A DNA stretch of 32,791 nt from JAGLTN01 sp023135255 (GTDB lineage: Bacteria > Planctomycetota > Phycisphaerae > Sedimentisphaerales > Anaerobacaceae). Below are positions 21,981 through 31,391 of the stretch, piece by piece. The position numbers and the translations under genes were made by a program. The stretch lies in contig DAOWCP010000015.1 of NCBI GenBank assembly GCA_030639495.1, positions 1 to 32,791 on the forward strand, given 5' to 3'. Position 1 is the first letter of the stretch, and each line of letters starts with the position of its first letter. Under the pieces are notes generated by a model. The model ran no database searches, was not told the origin of the DNA, and saw nothing but the letters and a program-made list of their open reading frames with translations.

Positions 21981-24900
21981 TTAACCCGCAGGCAGCGAAA
22001 CATAAAAAGTACTGCCTTTTCCCAAATCGGATTCAACCCAGATTTTAGCATTATGACGGTCAAGAATTCTTTTTACAATCGTCAGACCTAATCCTTCTCC
22101 ATCAATTTTATCAGGGTCGAGACGATGGAAAACCTCGAAGATAATATCCTGATGTCTTTTGTCAATCCCGATACCGTTATCCATAATAGAGTACACAACC
22201 TGTCGGTCATCTTTGTACCCGGATATCTTTATCTCAACTGAGATGGATTTGTCAAGATATTTTGCCGCATTGTCAATCAGATTTGAAAAAACCTGATTCA
22301 GCTGAGACTTATCACCCATACAAGGTGGCAAAGGAGAAATTTTAAGGTTAACTGCGGCTTTTTCCAGCTGATACTTCATAGTATCAATAATTTCAGATAT
22401 CATTTTGTCCATATCAATCAATTCGAACTTCAAAGAAGCCCTACCGAGCCTGGACAACCTTAAAAGCCCAGCCAAAACCATGTCGATTTTTGCAGCACTT
22501 GTAACAATATAATTCATTGAACTCGGTATTTTTGTTTTTATCAGTTCACTGGATTTTTTAATTACATCGGGGGTTATATTTTCTTCAACCAGCAATTCCC
22601 TGAGACTTTCACAATTGATCGACATTTCATTGCAAAAGCCTTGTATATTAAGCAGTGGAGACTTTAAGTCATGTGAAGCCACATAAATAATAGATTCTAA
22701 TTCTTTGTTTTTTAGTTCAAGAGCTTTGTTAAGTTTTTCTTTTTCAATTGTAAATTGCTTTTGTTGTGTTATATCTTCGAGCAATACTACCAGATAATCT
22801 ACTGTGCCATCAGGTTTGCAAATAGATTTCAGTGAAAGAATAGTATCGATAATTCCCCCATCTTTGCGAATAAAACGTTTTTCGAGAGTATAACCATCAA
22901 TTTCGCCGTTAAGGAGTTTTGTGAACTGCTTAAGGTCAGATTCAATATCATCGGGGTATGTCATTTCAAACCAGGTTTTTTTTAATAATTCCTGCCTGGA
23001 ATAGCCAAACATATCGCATAACTTTTGATTGACTTCTATCCATCCTTTTTGTGGTGAAGTTATGGCCATTCCAATTAAACCTAATTCGAAATATTTACGA
23101 AATTTCTCTTCGCTCTCTCTGATTTTACGAACAGCAAGTTTCCAGTCAGTGATATCTTTATCCACCCCGCGATATCCGAGGAATTCACCTTCACTACTAA
23201 AAACCGGCACACCATTCATTAAGAGGCATACACTTCTGCCGTATTTAGTTCTGCTCCAATTTTCAATATCTACCAAAGGCTGATGATTTTGAATACAGTT
23301 ATCAAAAACCTTTTTTACTTTTTCCACTTCATAAGGTTCCATAAAATCAAAAGGAGTTTTGCCAAGAAGTTCCCGCGGTTTATACCCAAAGGTATTGAAT
23401 GCACGTTCAGAACAATATATATATCTGCAATTTTTATCAATTTCCCATACTAAATCAGAAGTGTTGAGAGCAATGTCTCTAAACCGCGCCTCTGATTTTT
23501 CAAGTGCCTGCTTAGATTTCTGTTTTGCGTTTTCAAGCTCTATCATATGCAAAGCACAGGCGATATCTTCAGCAAAGCTTTTGAAAAGCTCAAGTTCTTG
23601 TTCGTCCTCAGAATGATCTTTCGCCATTGAAACAGTAATTACGCCATAAATTCTATCATCATATTCGAGCCTAACCGCTAAGACTTTACTTTCTTCATAA
23701 AACTCGACAAAAGGACAATCACTGTATTGGGAAGTCATTTTCTCAATATAAAGTACATCACTTTGGTTAAGAGCAAGTGCAAAACAGTCGGTTTTCTTCC
23801 CTTTTTTGAGGTCATCGACAAATTTATTGAAAAGTCCACCAATACCAGCTTCGGCGGCAGTAACAAATTGCTGGTCTTCGGTTGTCAGAACAATCCATAC
23901 GCTTTGGTACCCCCTGGCAGTGATCAGAGAATCGCAAATACCATGGATAAGTTTATCAACATTTTTTTCTCCGATAACGAGTTGATTGATATCTCTAATT
24001 GCGTATAAGATGGCATTAAGATGTTTTATCCTTTCTTCAGCAAGTTTTCTTTCTGTAATGTCACAGACACTTAATCGAACACCCTGCGAAAGCCCCTTAT
24101 CATCATAAATTGGCTGCCATGAAACTTCAGCCCATATCATTACATCATCTTTACGACGTAGTCTAAATTGCATTCCGCTACCAGTACTACCCTTTAATGC
24201 CGTTTGAAGCATTTTTTTAGTCTTTCTTGCGTCATCAGGATGGACGATATCAACAGGGAAATTTTTTATTTGCATAATCTCTTCAATGCTGTAACCGGTT
24301 ACCCTTGTAACAGCAGGGTTCGTCCATAAAATTTTCCCGTTGGGACTTATCCACAGCTCCCAGAAATAAGTATAATCGGCAATGGCGCGGAAACACTGCT
24401 CACTCATTCTAAGTGCAAGTTCTGCACGGGACCTCTCGGATTCTTCCAGTCGAAGCTGAGAAGTCCTTACTTTGACTTTTTTCTTCAGATAAGTTGACCA
24501 GACAATTGTCAAAGTTAAAAGAGCTAAAAGTATAAAAAGTACTATGGCAGCATATTTAACTACGGTTTTAACAGAAAACCTCGAAGGTTCGAGTACACCA
24601 AGCCATTTATCATAAATCTGCTGATATTGCCCTGTTTGTCTCAGTATCTCCAGACTTTCTGAAACTTTTGCTATTAATTCTGTATTTCCTTTTGGTGCCG
24701 CGTAACAATAATTCCTTGTTTCAATCGCCACTCCTGCAGTTACAATATTTGTAAGTTCAAGTTTTCGAATCCAATAAAGCCCGGCATTTTTGGCAAGTAA
24801 GGCACACCGGCCTTTACCGCTTGCGAGAGTCCTAACCACATCCGCGGGTGTTTCTTTGATGATAAGGTTGTCTGTTATTTTGTTTTCAATAACATAATCG

Positions 24901-25436
24901 TGCATGACATCGCCATTTTGAACAATAATGGTTTTGTCTTTTAATTCTTTCGAAGATTTTATTAAAGGCTCACCTTTACGTATGAAAATCGTGAAGTGTA
25001 CGATTTTATGAGGTGTTGAAAAATCAAATACCTTTGCTCTTTCTTCGGAATAAAACAACCCCTGAAGTAAATCTATTTCGCCGACTTGAGCCTTGCTTCT
25101 GATATAGCTCCATTTATCGAGTTTGATATCAACATTGACCTGCATAATTCGTTCGATAGCCTTTGTCAGTTCAACATTGTAACCAGTAGGATTTCCTTTT
25201 TTATCTAAAAATTCATAGGGCGGATAACTGTAATCGCCCCCCACGACTATTGTTTGGGGTTTTAACAGGGCATTACTGTCAGAGAGAACCAGATTAGGCA
25301 AGATAAGTGTCAGCAGAATAAGAAATGCTAAATTTGTTTGCAAGCTGCTTAGATATCTGGAAAATAAAACATGAGTCCCTCCTATCAGCTTTTCCCGACC
25401 TGCAAAGAAATCCAAATGTAAAATTCTTCCGCTCAT
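21981..25436 (-). CDS. Sensor histidine kinase with periplasmic solute-binding domain
   Basis: An ~1151-residue sensor kinase. A membrane segment near residues 33-51 is followed by a periplasmic SBP_bac_3 domain, about 60-285 (TIVVGGDYSYPPYEFLD, then GEIDLLQGLFYSEERAKVFDFS), which in relatives binds amino acids. A second helix lies at about 300-320. In the cytoplasm come a PAS/PAC domain, a GAF-like domain, two further PAS domains, the phospho-acceptor H-box (YVASHDLKSPLLNIQGF) and a HATPase domain with QVFSNLIDNAAKY, DNGIGID and GEGLGLTIVK. No receiver is fused. I start at ATG 25436, with GGAG upstream; a TTG two codons earlier is possible. Two receiver genes follow, giving a likely kinase-receiver pathway. 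Confidence 0.93.
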   Translation of the reverse strand: MSGRILHLDFFAGREKLIGGTHVLFSRYLSSLQTNLAFLILLTLILPNLVLSDSNALLKPQTIVVGGDYSYPPYEFLDKKGNPTGYNVELTKAIERIMQVNVDIKLDKWSYIRSKAQVGEIDLLQGLFYSEERAKVFDFSTPHKIVHFTIFIRKGEPLIKSSKELKDKTIIVQNGDVMHDYVIENKITDNLIIKETPADVVRTLASGKGRCALLAKNAGLYWIRKLELTNIVTAGVAIETRNYCYAAPKGNTELIAKVSESLEILRQTGQYQQIYDKWLGVLEPSRFSVKTVVKYAAIVLFILLALLTLTIVWSTYLKKKVKVRTSQLRLEESERSRAELALRMSEQCFRAIADYTYFWELWISPNGKILWTNPAVTRVTGYSIEEIMQIKNFPVDIVHPDDARKTKKMLQTALKGSTGSGMQFRLRRKDDVMIWAEVSWQPIYDDKGLSQGVRLSVCDITERKLAEERIKHLNAILYAIRDINQLVIGEKNVDKLIHGICDSLITARGYQSVWIVLTTEDQQFVTAAEAGIGGLFNKFVDDLKKGKKTDCFALALNQSDVLYIEKMTSQYSDCPFVEFYEESKVLAVRLEYDDRIYGVITVSMAKDHSEDEQELELFKSFAEDIACALHMIELENAKQKSKQALEKSEARFRDIALNTSDLVWEIDKNCRYIYCSERAFNTFGYKPRELLGKTPFDFMEPYEVEKVKKVFDNCIQNHQPLVDIENWSRTKYGRSVCLLMNGVPVFSSEGEFLGYRGVDKDITDWKLAVRKIRESEEKFRKYFELGLIGMAITSPQKGWIEVNQKLCDMFGYSRQELLKKTWFEMTYPDDIESDLKQFTKLLNGEIDGYTLEKRFIRKDGGIIDTILSLKSICKPDGTVDYLVVLLEDITQQKQFTIEKEKLNKALELKNKELESIIYVASHDLKSPLLNIQGFCNEMSINCESLRELLVEENITPDVIKKSSELIKTKIPSSMNYIVTSAAKIDMVLAGLLRLSRLGRASLKFELIDMDKMISEIIDTMKYQLEKAAVNLKISPLPPCMGDKSQLNQVFSNLIDNAAKYLDKSISVEIKISGYKDDRQVVYSIMDNGIGIDKRHQDIIFEVFHRLDPDKIDGEGLGLTIVKRILDRHNAKIWVESDLGKGSTFYVSLPAG

Positions 25437-25630
25437 CAACAATATACTCCAATTTGTTCAAACATCTAACGAGCTATCGTTAATTCCACTTTACGGTGGC
25501 TTATTTTATCAGCTTTGCCTCAGAAATAAAACATTAAAATACGTTTTATTAGAGTATAAACTTTAAATAACAGGGATTTTGGCAGTTAATTCGACCAATG
25601 TTAAGGTAATAATCGAGGGGAATTGTTTTT

Positions 25631-26479
25631 CTACGATTTCAGTTGAGCGAGAAAGCTGGTTAGCTGATCCTGCCAGGTTGGGATATTTATTGCCGACAAG
25701 GACTTAATTTTATCACAATTGAATCTGCTGTTTAAAGGCCTATCAGCTGGACTATTAAAATCTGCGGTTTTGCAAGGCGATAGATCGACTTGGATTTTAA
25801 GATAGTCAAAAATAAATTGTGCCATCTGGTAACGACTGACGAAACCATCGGCAGCGAGATGGAAAAGACCTTTAGGTTTCTGTTTTGCAAGCTGCAATAA
25901 AATCTTCGCTGCTTCTGTGGTTGCTGTAGGAGAGCCGATCTGGTCGTCAACGACTTTTACATTTTTTATATTTGCCGCCCTCTCGATGACTTTTTTGACA
26001 AAATTATTACCAGCATGGCCAAAAGTCCATTGAATACGAACAATACAGTAATCACAACGACTGTCTATGACAGCCTGCTCGCCGGCAAGTTTCGATCTGC
26101 CATAAGCATTTATAGGGTTGGGAGCATCTGTTTCTTTATATGGCTCAGAGCTTTGACCATCAAAGACAAAATCGGTGCTGATATGAATAAGGTATTTGTT
26201 GTTTTTTCTTATCATTTCAGCGAGTTCTGCGACTGCTTGTGCGTTTATTTTACAGGCAAGGTCGTACTGGCTTTCTGCAAGGTCAACATTTGTATATGCA
26301 GCGCAATTGATTATGATATCAGCTGAGTCAACCGCTTTTTTAATATCTTCGTCAACAGTTATATCCCACTGCGGCAAATCAAAGACAGTGACATCTAAAT
26401 TGTTTTTTGTGCACAGGCCGGCAATGTCGGTTCCAAGCATCCCGTTGCCACCTAAAAGAGCGATTTTCTCCTTAGCCAT
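25631..26479 (-). CDS. rmlD: dTDP-4-dehydrorhamnose reductase RmlD
   Basis: A 282-residue short-chain dehydrogenase-type enzyme making dTDP-L-rhamnose from the 4-keto intermediate. The nucleotide site reads LLGGNGMLGTDI, the catalytic pair is in NAYGRSKLAGEQAV, and HISTDFVFDG and RPLNSRFNCDKI are typical of the family. It is the last gene of rmlB-rmlC-rmlD; its start overlaps the stop of the rmlC-like gene by 8 bp. Confidence 0.93.
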   Translation of the reverse strand: MAKEKIALLGGNGMLGTDIAGLCTKNNLDVTVFDLPQWDITVDEDIKKAVDSADIIINCAAYTNVDLAESQYDLACKINAQAVAELAEMIRKNNKYLIHISTDFVFDGQSSEPYKETDAPNPINAYGRSKLAGEQAVIDSRCDYCIVRIQWTFGHAGNNFVKKVIERAANIKNVKVVDDQIGSPTATTEAAKILLQLAKQKPKGLFHLAADGFVSRYQMAQFIFDYLKIQVDLSPCKTADFNSPADRPLNSRFNCDKIKSLSAINIPTWQDQLTSFLAQLKS

Positions 26480-26999
26480 CCTTGCATGTCCAATCGTAAG
26501 CTATATCATTATCATGCGGATGAGTTCTGAATTCGTCAGGTTCATTGTAGTTATACATTTCAGAGACGATGTTTATAATATAAGCTTCCCTCTGTCCTAT
26601 GCACATCCAGCCATGCTGAATTCCCGGAGGGATCCTTAAAACACCTGGACAATGCTCACCAAGATAAAGTTCGTTTACAACGTTGAAAGTAGGTGAATCT
26701 TTTCGATGGTCACAAAGAGCAATTTTGACAGTACCTTTTATAACGCAAAAATGATCAGTTTGTTTTTTATGATAGTGCCAGGCTTTCACGACACCGGGGT
26801 ATGTGGTAGTAAAATATACCTGCCCAAATTTTTCAAACCATCGGTCATCAGCCCGCATAATTTCGCCGAGTCTTCCCCTTTCGTCAGGCAGAACTTTGGC
26901 ATGTCTCACTTCAACGCCTTCGATAAGGCTTCGGCTGCCTCTTACAATTATATTGTCATCCACAAAAACGGTTTTAAGCTCGGCAACTTTCTTAGTCAT
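26472..26999 (-). CDS. rmlC: dTDP-4-dehydrorhamnose 3,5-epimerase family protein (RmlC-like)
   Basis: A 175-residue cupin. GVVKAWHYHKKQTDHFCVIKG and LRIPPGIQHGWMC are the core strands with the family His. It belongs to the branch of RmlC-like proteins with the end EPDEFRTHPHD, not the classic GLHYQ type, so the epimerase role is inferred mainly from its place between rmlB and rmlD. GGGAG lies eight bases ahead of the ATG. It is 84 bp after rmlB. Confidence 0.86.
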   Translation of the reverse strand: MTKKVAELKTVFVDDNIIVRGSRSLIEGVEVRHAKVLPDERGRLGEIMRADDRWFEKFGQVYFTTTYPGVVKAWHYHKKQTDHFCVIKGTVKIALCDHRKDSPTFNVVNELYLGEHCPGVLRIPPGIQHGWMCIGQREAYIINIVSEMYNYNEPDEFRTHPHDNDIAYDWTCKDG

Positions 27000-27083
27000 T
27001 TACGGACTCCCGTTCAAATAATTTATTGATTTTAATAATAGCAATTTTAATAAGCAATTTTCTGTTGTCAATTGTCTTTTGAT

Positions 27084-28103
27084 TTATTGCCTTGCATCAT
27101 ACATCTGCTGATAATATTTCTGATAGTCACCTGAAACAATATTTTCGAGCCATTTTGTGTTTTCGAGATACCAGTCAATTGTCTTTATAATACCCTGCTC
27201 AAAAGTAACTGAAGGCTTCCACCCTAACTCCGTGATAATCTTTGTTGCATCAATAGCGTAACGCCGGTCATGGCCGGGACGGTCTTTTACATGTTTTATC
27301 AGAGATTTGGGTTTTCCAAGCCTTTTAAGTATTATATCTACAACTTCGAGGTTTGACTTTTCATTACAACCACCAATGTTATAAATCTGCCCTGGTTCTG
27401 CATCGGTAAGGACTTTCCATATCGCGGTACAATGGTCGTAAACATAAAGCCAATCTCTGACATAAAGCCCATCGCCATAGACAGGAAGTTCCTTATCATT
27501 TAACGCATTATTTATCATAAGAGGTATCATTTTTTCCGGAAACTGATATTGTCCATAGTTGTTTGAACAGCGGGTAATGTTGTATTTAAGTCCCCAGGTA
27601 TGCCCAAATGCTTTTACCAGGTGGTCCGAAGCCGCTTTACTTGCCGAATAAGGTGAGTTTGGGCTGATTGGAGTATCTTCAGTAAATTGTCCGCCGGATA
27701 ATTCGAGTGAGCCATAAACTTCATCGGTCGATATCTGGACAAAACGTTCGATGTCCCTGTCACGGGCAGCTTCGAGCAAAGTCAGGGTTCCGTTAACATT
27801 AGTATCAATAAATATCTTCGGCCCTGTGATCGAACGGTCAACATGACTTTCTGCTGCGAAGTTTACGATCGCCTCTATTTTATATTCATCCATAATATCG
27901 CAGACTAACTTGCTGTCACAGATGTCGCCTTTGATAAACTTATAATTGGGATTGTCCGCAAATGAGGATAGGTTCTCTAAGTTTCCGGCATAAGTAAGCT
28001 TGTCAAGATTGACCAGAAAACAATCGTGATACTCAGAGAGCACCATTTGTACAAAATTGCTGCCAATAAACCCCGCTCCACCAGTAACTAATATTTTTTT
28101 CAC
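27084..28103 (-). CDS. rmlB: dTDP-glucose 4,6-dehydratase RmlB
   Basis: A 339-residue extended SDR enzyme converting dTDP-glucose to dTDP-4-keto-6-deoxyglucose. It shows VTGGAGFIGSNF, NFAAESHVDRSI, ISTDEVYGSLE, the catalytic YSASKAASDHLV, RCSNNYGQYQFPEKMIP and KDRPGHDRRYAID. I start at GTG 28103, which has GAGAGG upstream and gives the usual MKKILVTGG N-terminus, rather than the upstream TTG. It heads the rml operon; rmlA (the thymidylyltransferase) is not in the window. Confidence 0.95.
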   Translation of the reverse strand: MKKILVTGGAGFIGSNFVQMVLSEYHDCFLVNLDKLTYAGNLENLSSFADNPNYKFIKGDICDSKLVCDIMDEYKIEAIVNFAAESHVDRSITGPKIFIDTNVNGTLTLLEAARDRDIERFVQISTDEVYGSLELSGGQFTEDTPISPNSPYSASKAASDHLVKAFGHTWGLKYNITRCSNNYGQYQFPEKMIPLMINNALNDKELPVYGDGLYVRDWLYVYDHCTAIWKVLTDAEPGQIYNIGGCNEKSNLEVVDIILKRLGKPKSLIKHVKDRPGHDRRYAIDATKIITELGWKPSVTFEQGIIKTIDWYLENTKWLENIVSGDYQKYYQQMYDARQ

Positions 28104-28149
28104 GTCAGCCTCTCGAAAAAACAATTATAATATCCGTATCCAACTGGTC

Positions 28150-28176
28150 ATTATACTAAAGATACGAGTATTTCAA
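28150..28176 (-). promoter_or_regulatory. Possible promoter of the rml operon
   Basis: Read on the minus strand: TTGAAA (28176-28171), 15-nt spacer, TATAAT (28155-28150). The -10 box is perfect but the spacing is short. Confidence 0.35.
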
Positions 28177-28308
28177 AGTTAAATCAAGATAAGGCCATTT
28201 AATTTTAATATCTAATTATTCGGGACTTTATATTGAATAAACGGCACAAAAGATTGGTGAAATGATCAGGCTTTCAGATAAAAGGTAATAGCCTTTAAAA
28301 ATGCTGTA

Positions 28309-30087
28309 TTAACATTTTTTGCCTACTAATATTTGCAGTTGCTGAGCCACTGTAGTGAATAATTCATCCCAGTCTCCACGTTCCTTTTGCCTAAACAGCC
28401 TCATCGTCGGATACCAGGGGCTATCCTGCCGGTCAAGCATCCATCGCCAATCCGGTGCAAACGGGATGAGCGCCCAGACAGGTTTTCCCATAGCACCTGC
28501 AAGATGGAGCACGGATGTATCAACCGAAATAACCAAATCCATATTTTCAATGGCAGCGGCAGTATCAGTAAAATCTTCAAATTCTTCTGAGAGGCAGCTT
28601 ATCTCCATATCCGTTGCCAATTCGGTTAGCTGCCTAGAAACCTCTTTTTGCAACCCATACAGCTTTACACCTTCGATTTTCGTTAAGGGAGCAAAATGCT
28701 TCAGTGGGCATGAGCGGTTGTGGTCGTTACCATGCCGAGCGTCGCCTGACCACACCAGACCAACTTTAAAAGATTTGCTGTCAAGTTTGTTACGCCAATA
28801 CTCGGTTTTGGCGTGTTCAGCACAAAGATAAGGCACCTTACAGGGAATATTTTCCAGAGTGGTCCCAAATAGCCTGGGCATATCTAAAGTTGGGATATGA
28901 ATATCGAAATTTACGTCAGGAGGTGTTGAGTCTGAAGATGCCTGGACAAATTCGTCGGCTCCCTCGATTTGCTTGAAAAGTTCGTATAAAGGTTTTTCCA
29001 TTTCTAATATCACAGTCCCGCCTAACTGTTTGACCATGGGCAAATACCTGACAAATTGGATATTATCGCCGAAGCCCTGCTCATGGTGGACAAGGAGTCT
29101 TTTTCCTGCAAACGAAGAGCCGTCCCAATATGGCTGATCGTAGTGATGTGGATACGTAACGATCTCCGCCTCCGGTTTATGCCGCCATTGATACTGATCC
29201 CATCCCTTAGAAAAATCTCCTGTCAGCAAATATGAAATAGCCAGATTCCAATGGGCTTTTGCGTAATCGGGATCGATCTGGATCGCTTTTTGGTATAGTT
29301 GAATTGCCTGGGTACATTGATTCTGCTTTAGCAGGCAGTTGCCCAAATTGTAATATGCATCGAGATATTCGGAATTTAGGCTAATCGCTTTTTGGAAATT
29401 AGCCATTGCCTCGGCATGCTGGCCAATTCCATTTAGGGCAACTCCAAGATTGGAGTATGCCTCGACATAATTCGAGTCAAGTTCCAGTGCTTTTTTACAA
29501 TTTTCCACAGCCTGATTATATCGCTGCTGCTGATTAAAGATAACACCAATGTGATTGTAGGGCTCGGCAAAATCCGGTTCCAGGCAAATTGCCTGACGAT
29601 AACTTTCAATCGCCTCGCTGAAATTATCCTGCTGTTGGAGCGAATACCCCATCAGATTATATACCTGGCTTGAGCCTCCAAAAAGTGAAATAATCTGGTT
29701 GCATTTTTCAACAGCCTCGCCAAAATTACCACTCGACTGAAAGGCAATAGCCAGATTCAGATATGCCTCTGCGTAATCAGGATTAAGCGATATTGCCTTT
29801 TTGTAAGAGGAGATTGCCTTGTCAGTTTCACCAATGGCCTCAAAGACAAGACCCTGTGTATTGCGGAATTGCGGATTCTGAGGATTGGACGCAATTGCCT
29901 GGGCGATCCGATCAGTTGCTATATCGTTTTGGCCCATCTGATGAGCAACTATCCCGAGTGAATGCAATGCGATCGGATGGTCAGGATTCTTTTCTATGAC
30001 CTGGCTGTACAATCGCTCAGCTTTTTGCAGGCTGCCTGCCTGATGGCTCTGAATAGCTACCTTTAGAATTTCACTTACATCGTTCAT
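28309..30087 (-). CDS. TPR protein with C-terminal glycosyltransferase-like domain
   Basis: A 592-residue cytoplasmic protein. Residues ~5-290 hold about eight tetratricopeptide repeats (e.g. AEAYLNLAIAFQSSGNFGEA, AYYNLGNCLLKQNQCTQAI). Residues ~310-590 resemble the GT-B fold of heptosyltransferase-like (GT9) proteins: LLVHHEQGFGDNIQFVRY, VGLVWSGDARHGNDHNRSC and VISVDTSVLHLAGAMGKPVW, the last being the nucleotide-sugar-binding side. Such TPR-GT proteins often glycosylate proteins. It lies between the dTDP-rhamnose genes and flagellin on the same strand, so flagellin or another surface protein is a reasonable target; this is inference. No Shine-Dalgarno is visible at its ATG. A weak AGGCT/AGCCT hairpin (28268-28294) follows the gene. 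Confidence 0.85.
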   Translation of the reverse strand: MNDVSEILKVAIQSHQAGSLQKAERLYSQVIEKNPDHPIALHSLGIVAHQMGQNDIATDRIAQAIASNPQNPQFRNTQGLVFEAIGETDKAISSYKKAISLNPDYAEAYLNLAIAFQSSGNFGEAVEKCNQIISLFGGSSQVYNLMGYSLQQQDNFSEAIESYRQAICLEPDFAEPYNHIGVIFNQQQRYNQAVENCKKALELDSNYVEAYSNLGVALNGIGQHAEAMANFQKAISLNSEYLDAYYNLGNCLLKQNQCTQAIQLYQKAIQIDPDYAKAHWNLAISYLLTGDFSKGWDQYQWRHKPEAEIVTYPHHYDQPYWDGSSFAGKRLLVHHEQGFGDNIQFVRYLPMVKQLGGTVILEMEKPLYELFKQIEGADEFVQASSDSTPPDVNFDIHIPTLDMPRLFGTTLENIPCKVPYLCAEHAKTEYWRNKLDSKSFKVGLVWSGDARHGNDHNRSCPLKHFAPLTKIEGVKLYGLQKEVSRQLTELATDMEISCLSEEFEDFTDTAAAIENMDLVISVDTSVLHLAGAMGKPVWALIPFAPDWRWMLDRQDSPWYPTMRLFRQKERGDWDELFTTVAQQLQILVGKKC

Positions 30088-30185
30088 TTACAGTATAATC
30101 GGCCAAATTGTGGAAAAACAAGAGAAATAGCTTAATTTCGGAAGAATTCAATAACCGGTCAGTTGCTTCTGCCAGCTATATATAC

Positions 30186-30219
30186 AAAAAAGATGGCTGA
30201 GACAAATGCCTCAGCCATC
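30186..30219 (-). terminator. Rho-independent terminator of flagellin gene
   Basis: Perfect 10-bp stem (GATGGCTGAG at 30192-30201, CTCAGCCATC at 30210-30219) with an 8-nt loop. On the minus strand it ends in six T, 31 bp after the flagellin stop codon. Confidence 0.95.
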
Positions 30220-30250
30220 TTTAAAATCATGTGAAATCCGCTATATTAAA

Positions 30251-31063
30251 TTATCTTAGCAGACTTAACGCCATCTGAGGCATTGCATTAGCTTGAGCAA
30301 GCATTGCGATACCAGTCTGAGCAAGAACCTGGTTCTTGGTCATGTTTGCCATTTCAGTAGCAACGTCAACGTCAGAAATACGAGATTCTGCGGATTCGAG
30401 ATTCTCTTTCTGAATGTTAAGTACTGAAACAGTAGATTCAAGACGGTTCATCTTGTAACCGAATGCTGCACGAGCACTATCTTTGGTATCGATAGCTGAT
30501 CCAATAGCAGCCAATGCAGTTGTAGCGTTGGCTGCATTAGTAATATCTATAGATGTACTAGCAATACCAAGACCTGAAGTCGTAAGGTTTGCACCAGTAA
30601 CAGAAATGGTATCTGTGCTGCCAAAGCTTATTGAAACAGAAGCTGAATTATCAAGCATTGTAATACCATTGAAAGCTGTGGCGCCTGCGATACGGTCGAT
30701 CTCACTACCCATCTCAGCAAACTCACTATTCATAATGGCTCTCTGAGTCGTTGAATAAGATCCGGTTTCTGCTTGTGCTGCAAGCTGTTTCATACGAATG
30801 AGAGCTTCATCGATCGTAGCAGTTGCACCTTCCATTGTCTGCAGCATACTAATACCATCTTGGGCATTACGTACACCCTGCTCAAGGACTGCAATATCTG
30901 CACGCATCAATTCTCGTACAGCCAATCCTGCTGCGTCATCTTTAGCACTGTTAATTCTCAGACCAGATGACAGCCTTTCCACTGACTTGGACAAGCTATC
31001 GTAACTTGTACCCAAGTTTCTTGCCGCATTACTCGACATTATATTGTTCTTAATCGCTAACAT
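30251..31063 (-). CDS. fliC: Flagellin
   Basis: A 270-residue flagellin with both conserved ends: LSKSVERLSSGLRINSAKDDAAGLAV in part at the N-terminus and the C-terminal helices ending in QTGIAMLAQANAMPQMALSLLR in part. The central region is only about 60-70 residues, Thr/Ser/Ala-rich, and lacks large D2/D3 domains, so the filament surface would be minimal. Ser and Thr there are possible glycosylation sites. AGGAG precedes the ATG and the gene has a sigma-28 promoter 125 bp upstream. Confidence 0.97.
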   Translation of the reverse strand: MLAIKNNIMSSNAARNLGTSYDSLSKSVERLSSGLRINSAKDDAAGLAVRELMRADIAVLEQGVRNAQDGISMLQTMEGATATIDEALIRMKQLAAQAETGSYSTTQRAIMNSEFAEMGSEIDRIAGATAFNGITMLDNSASVSISFGSTDTISVTGANLTTSGLGIASTSIDITNAANATTALAAIGSAIDTKDSARAAFGYKMNRLESTVSVLNIQKENLESAESRISDVDVATEMANMTKNQVLAQTGIAMLAQANAMPQMALSLLR

Positions 31064-31065
31064 TT

Positions 31066-31087
31066 CTTTACTCCTAAAAAAATAAAG
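31066..31087 (-). promoter_or_regulatory. Hairpin presenting the flagellin ribosome binding site
   Basis: In the flagellin leader, CTTTA and TAAAG flank a T-rich loop that carries AGGAG. A GGA in a hairpin loop over the ribosome binding site is the arrangement bound by CsrA. Other GGA triplets occur in the leader. The stem is short and AU-rich. Confidence 0.3.
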
Positions 31088-31187
31088 TACTTTATTGACT
31101 AATTAGCCATTCTTTTTCACTTTTAAAATATGCGTCCATGCAACTAAAACGCCACCCAATCCCTAACATCCTTAATCTCACAAATAC

Positions 31188-31214
31188 TTATCGACCAAGG
31201 AAAATAAAACTTAA
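31188..31214 (-). promoter_or_regulatory. Sigma-28 (FliA) promoter of flagellin
   Basis: On the minus strand: TTAAGTTT, 11-nt spacer, GTCGATAA. This is 7/8 and 7/8 to the sigma-28 consensus TAAAGTTT-N11-GCCGATAA. The start is near 31181, giving a leader of about 118 nt. Confidence 0.88.
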
Positions 31215-31315
31215 GCTATTTTTTCCACAAAAAATCAAAAATTGTAAGGGCCTGTAAAATCGTGATTTACGACACTGATAACAGGCAAAAACCGAATGAT
31301 GTAATAAGTATTTTT

Positions 31316-31346
31316 AATAAAAAAACAGGACAGAAACTGCCCTGTT
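31316..31346 (-). terminator. Rho-independent terminator of fliS
   Basis: AACAGG (31324-31329) pairs with CCTGTT (31341-31346) and inner CAG with CTG across one mismatch. On the minus strand a seven-T run follows. Confidence 0.9.
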
Positions 31347-31391
31347 GAAAAAATGGTCAATAAGTTCAATTATTCGACTTTAAATTACAGA

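Noticed and set aside
30092..30121. Possible promoter TTGTTT-N18-TATACT just before the TPR gene
   Set aside because: Its start site would fall inside the ATG, so the transcript could not carry an intact start codon.
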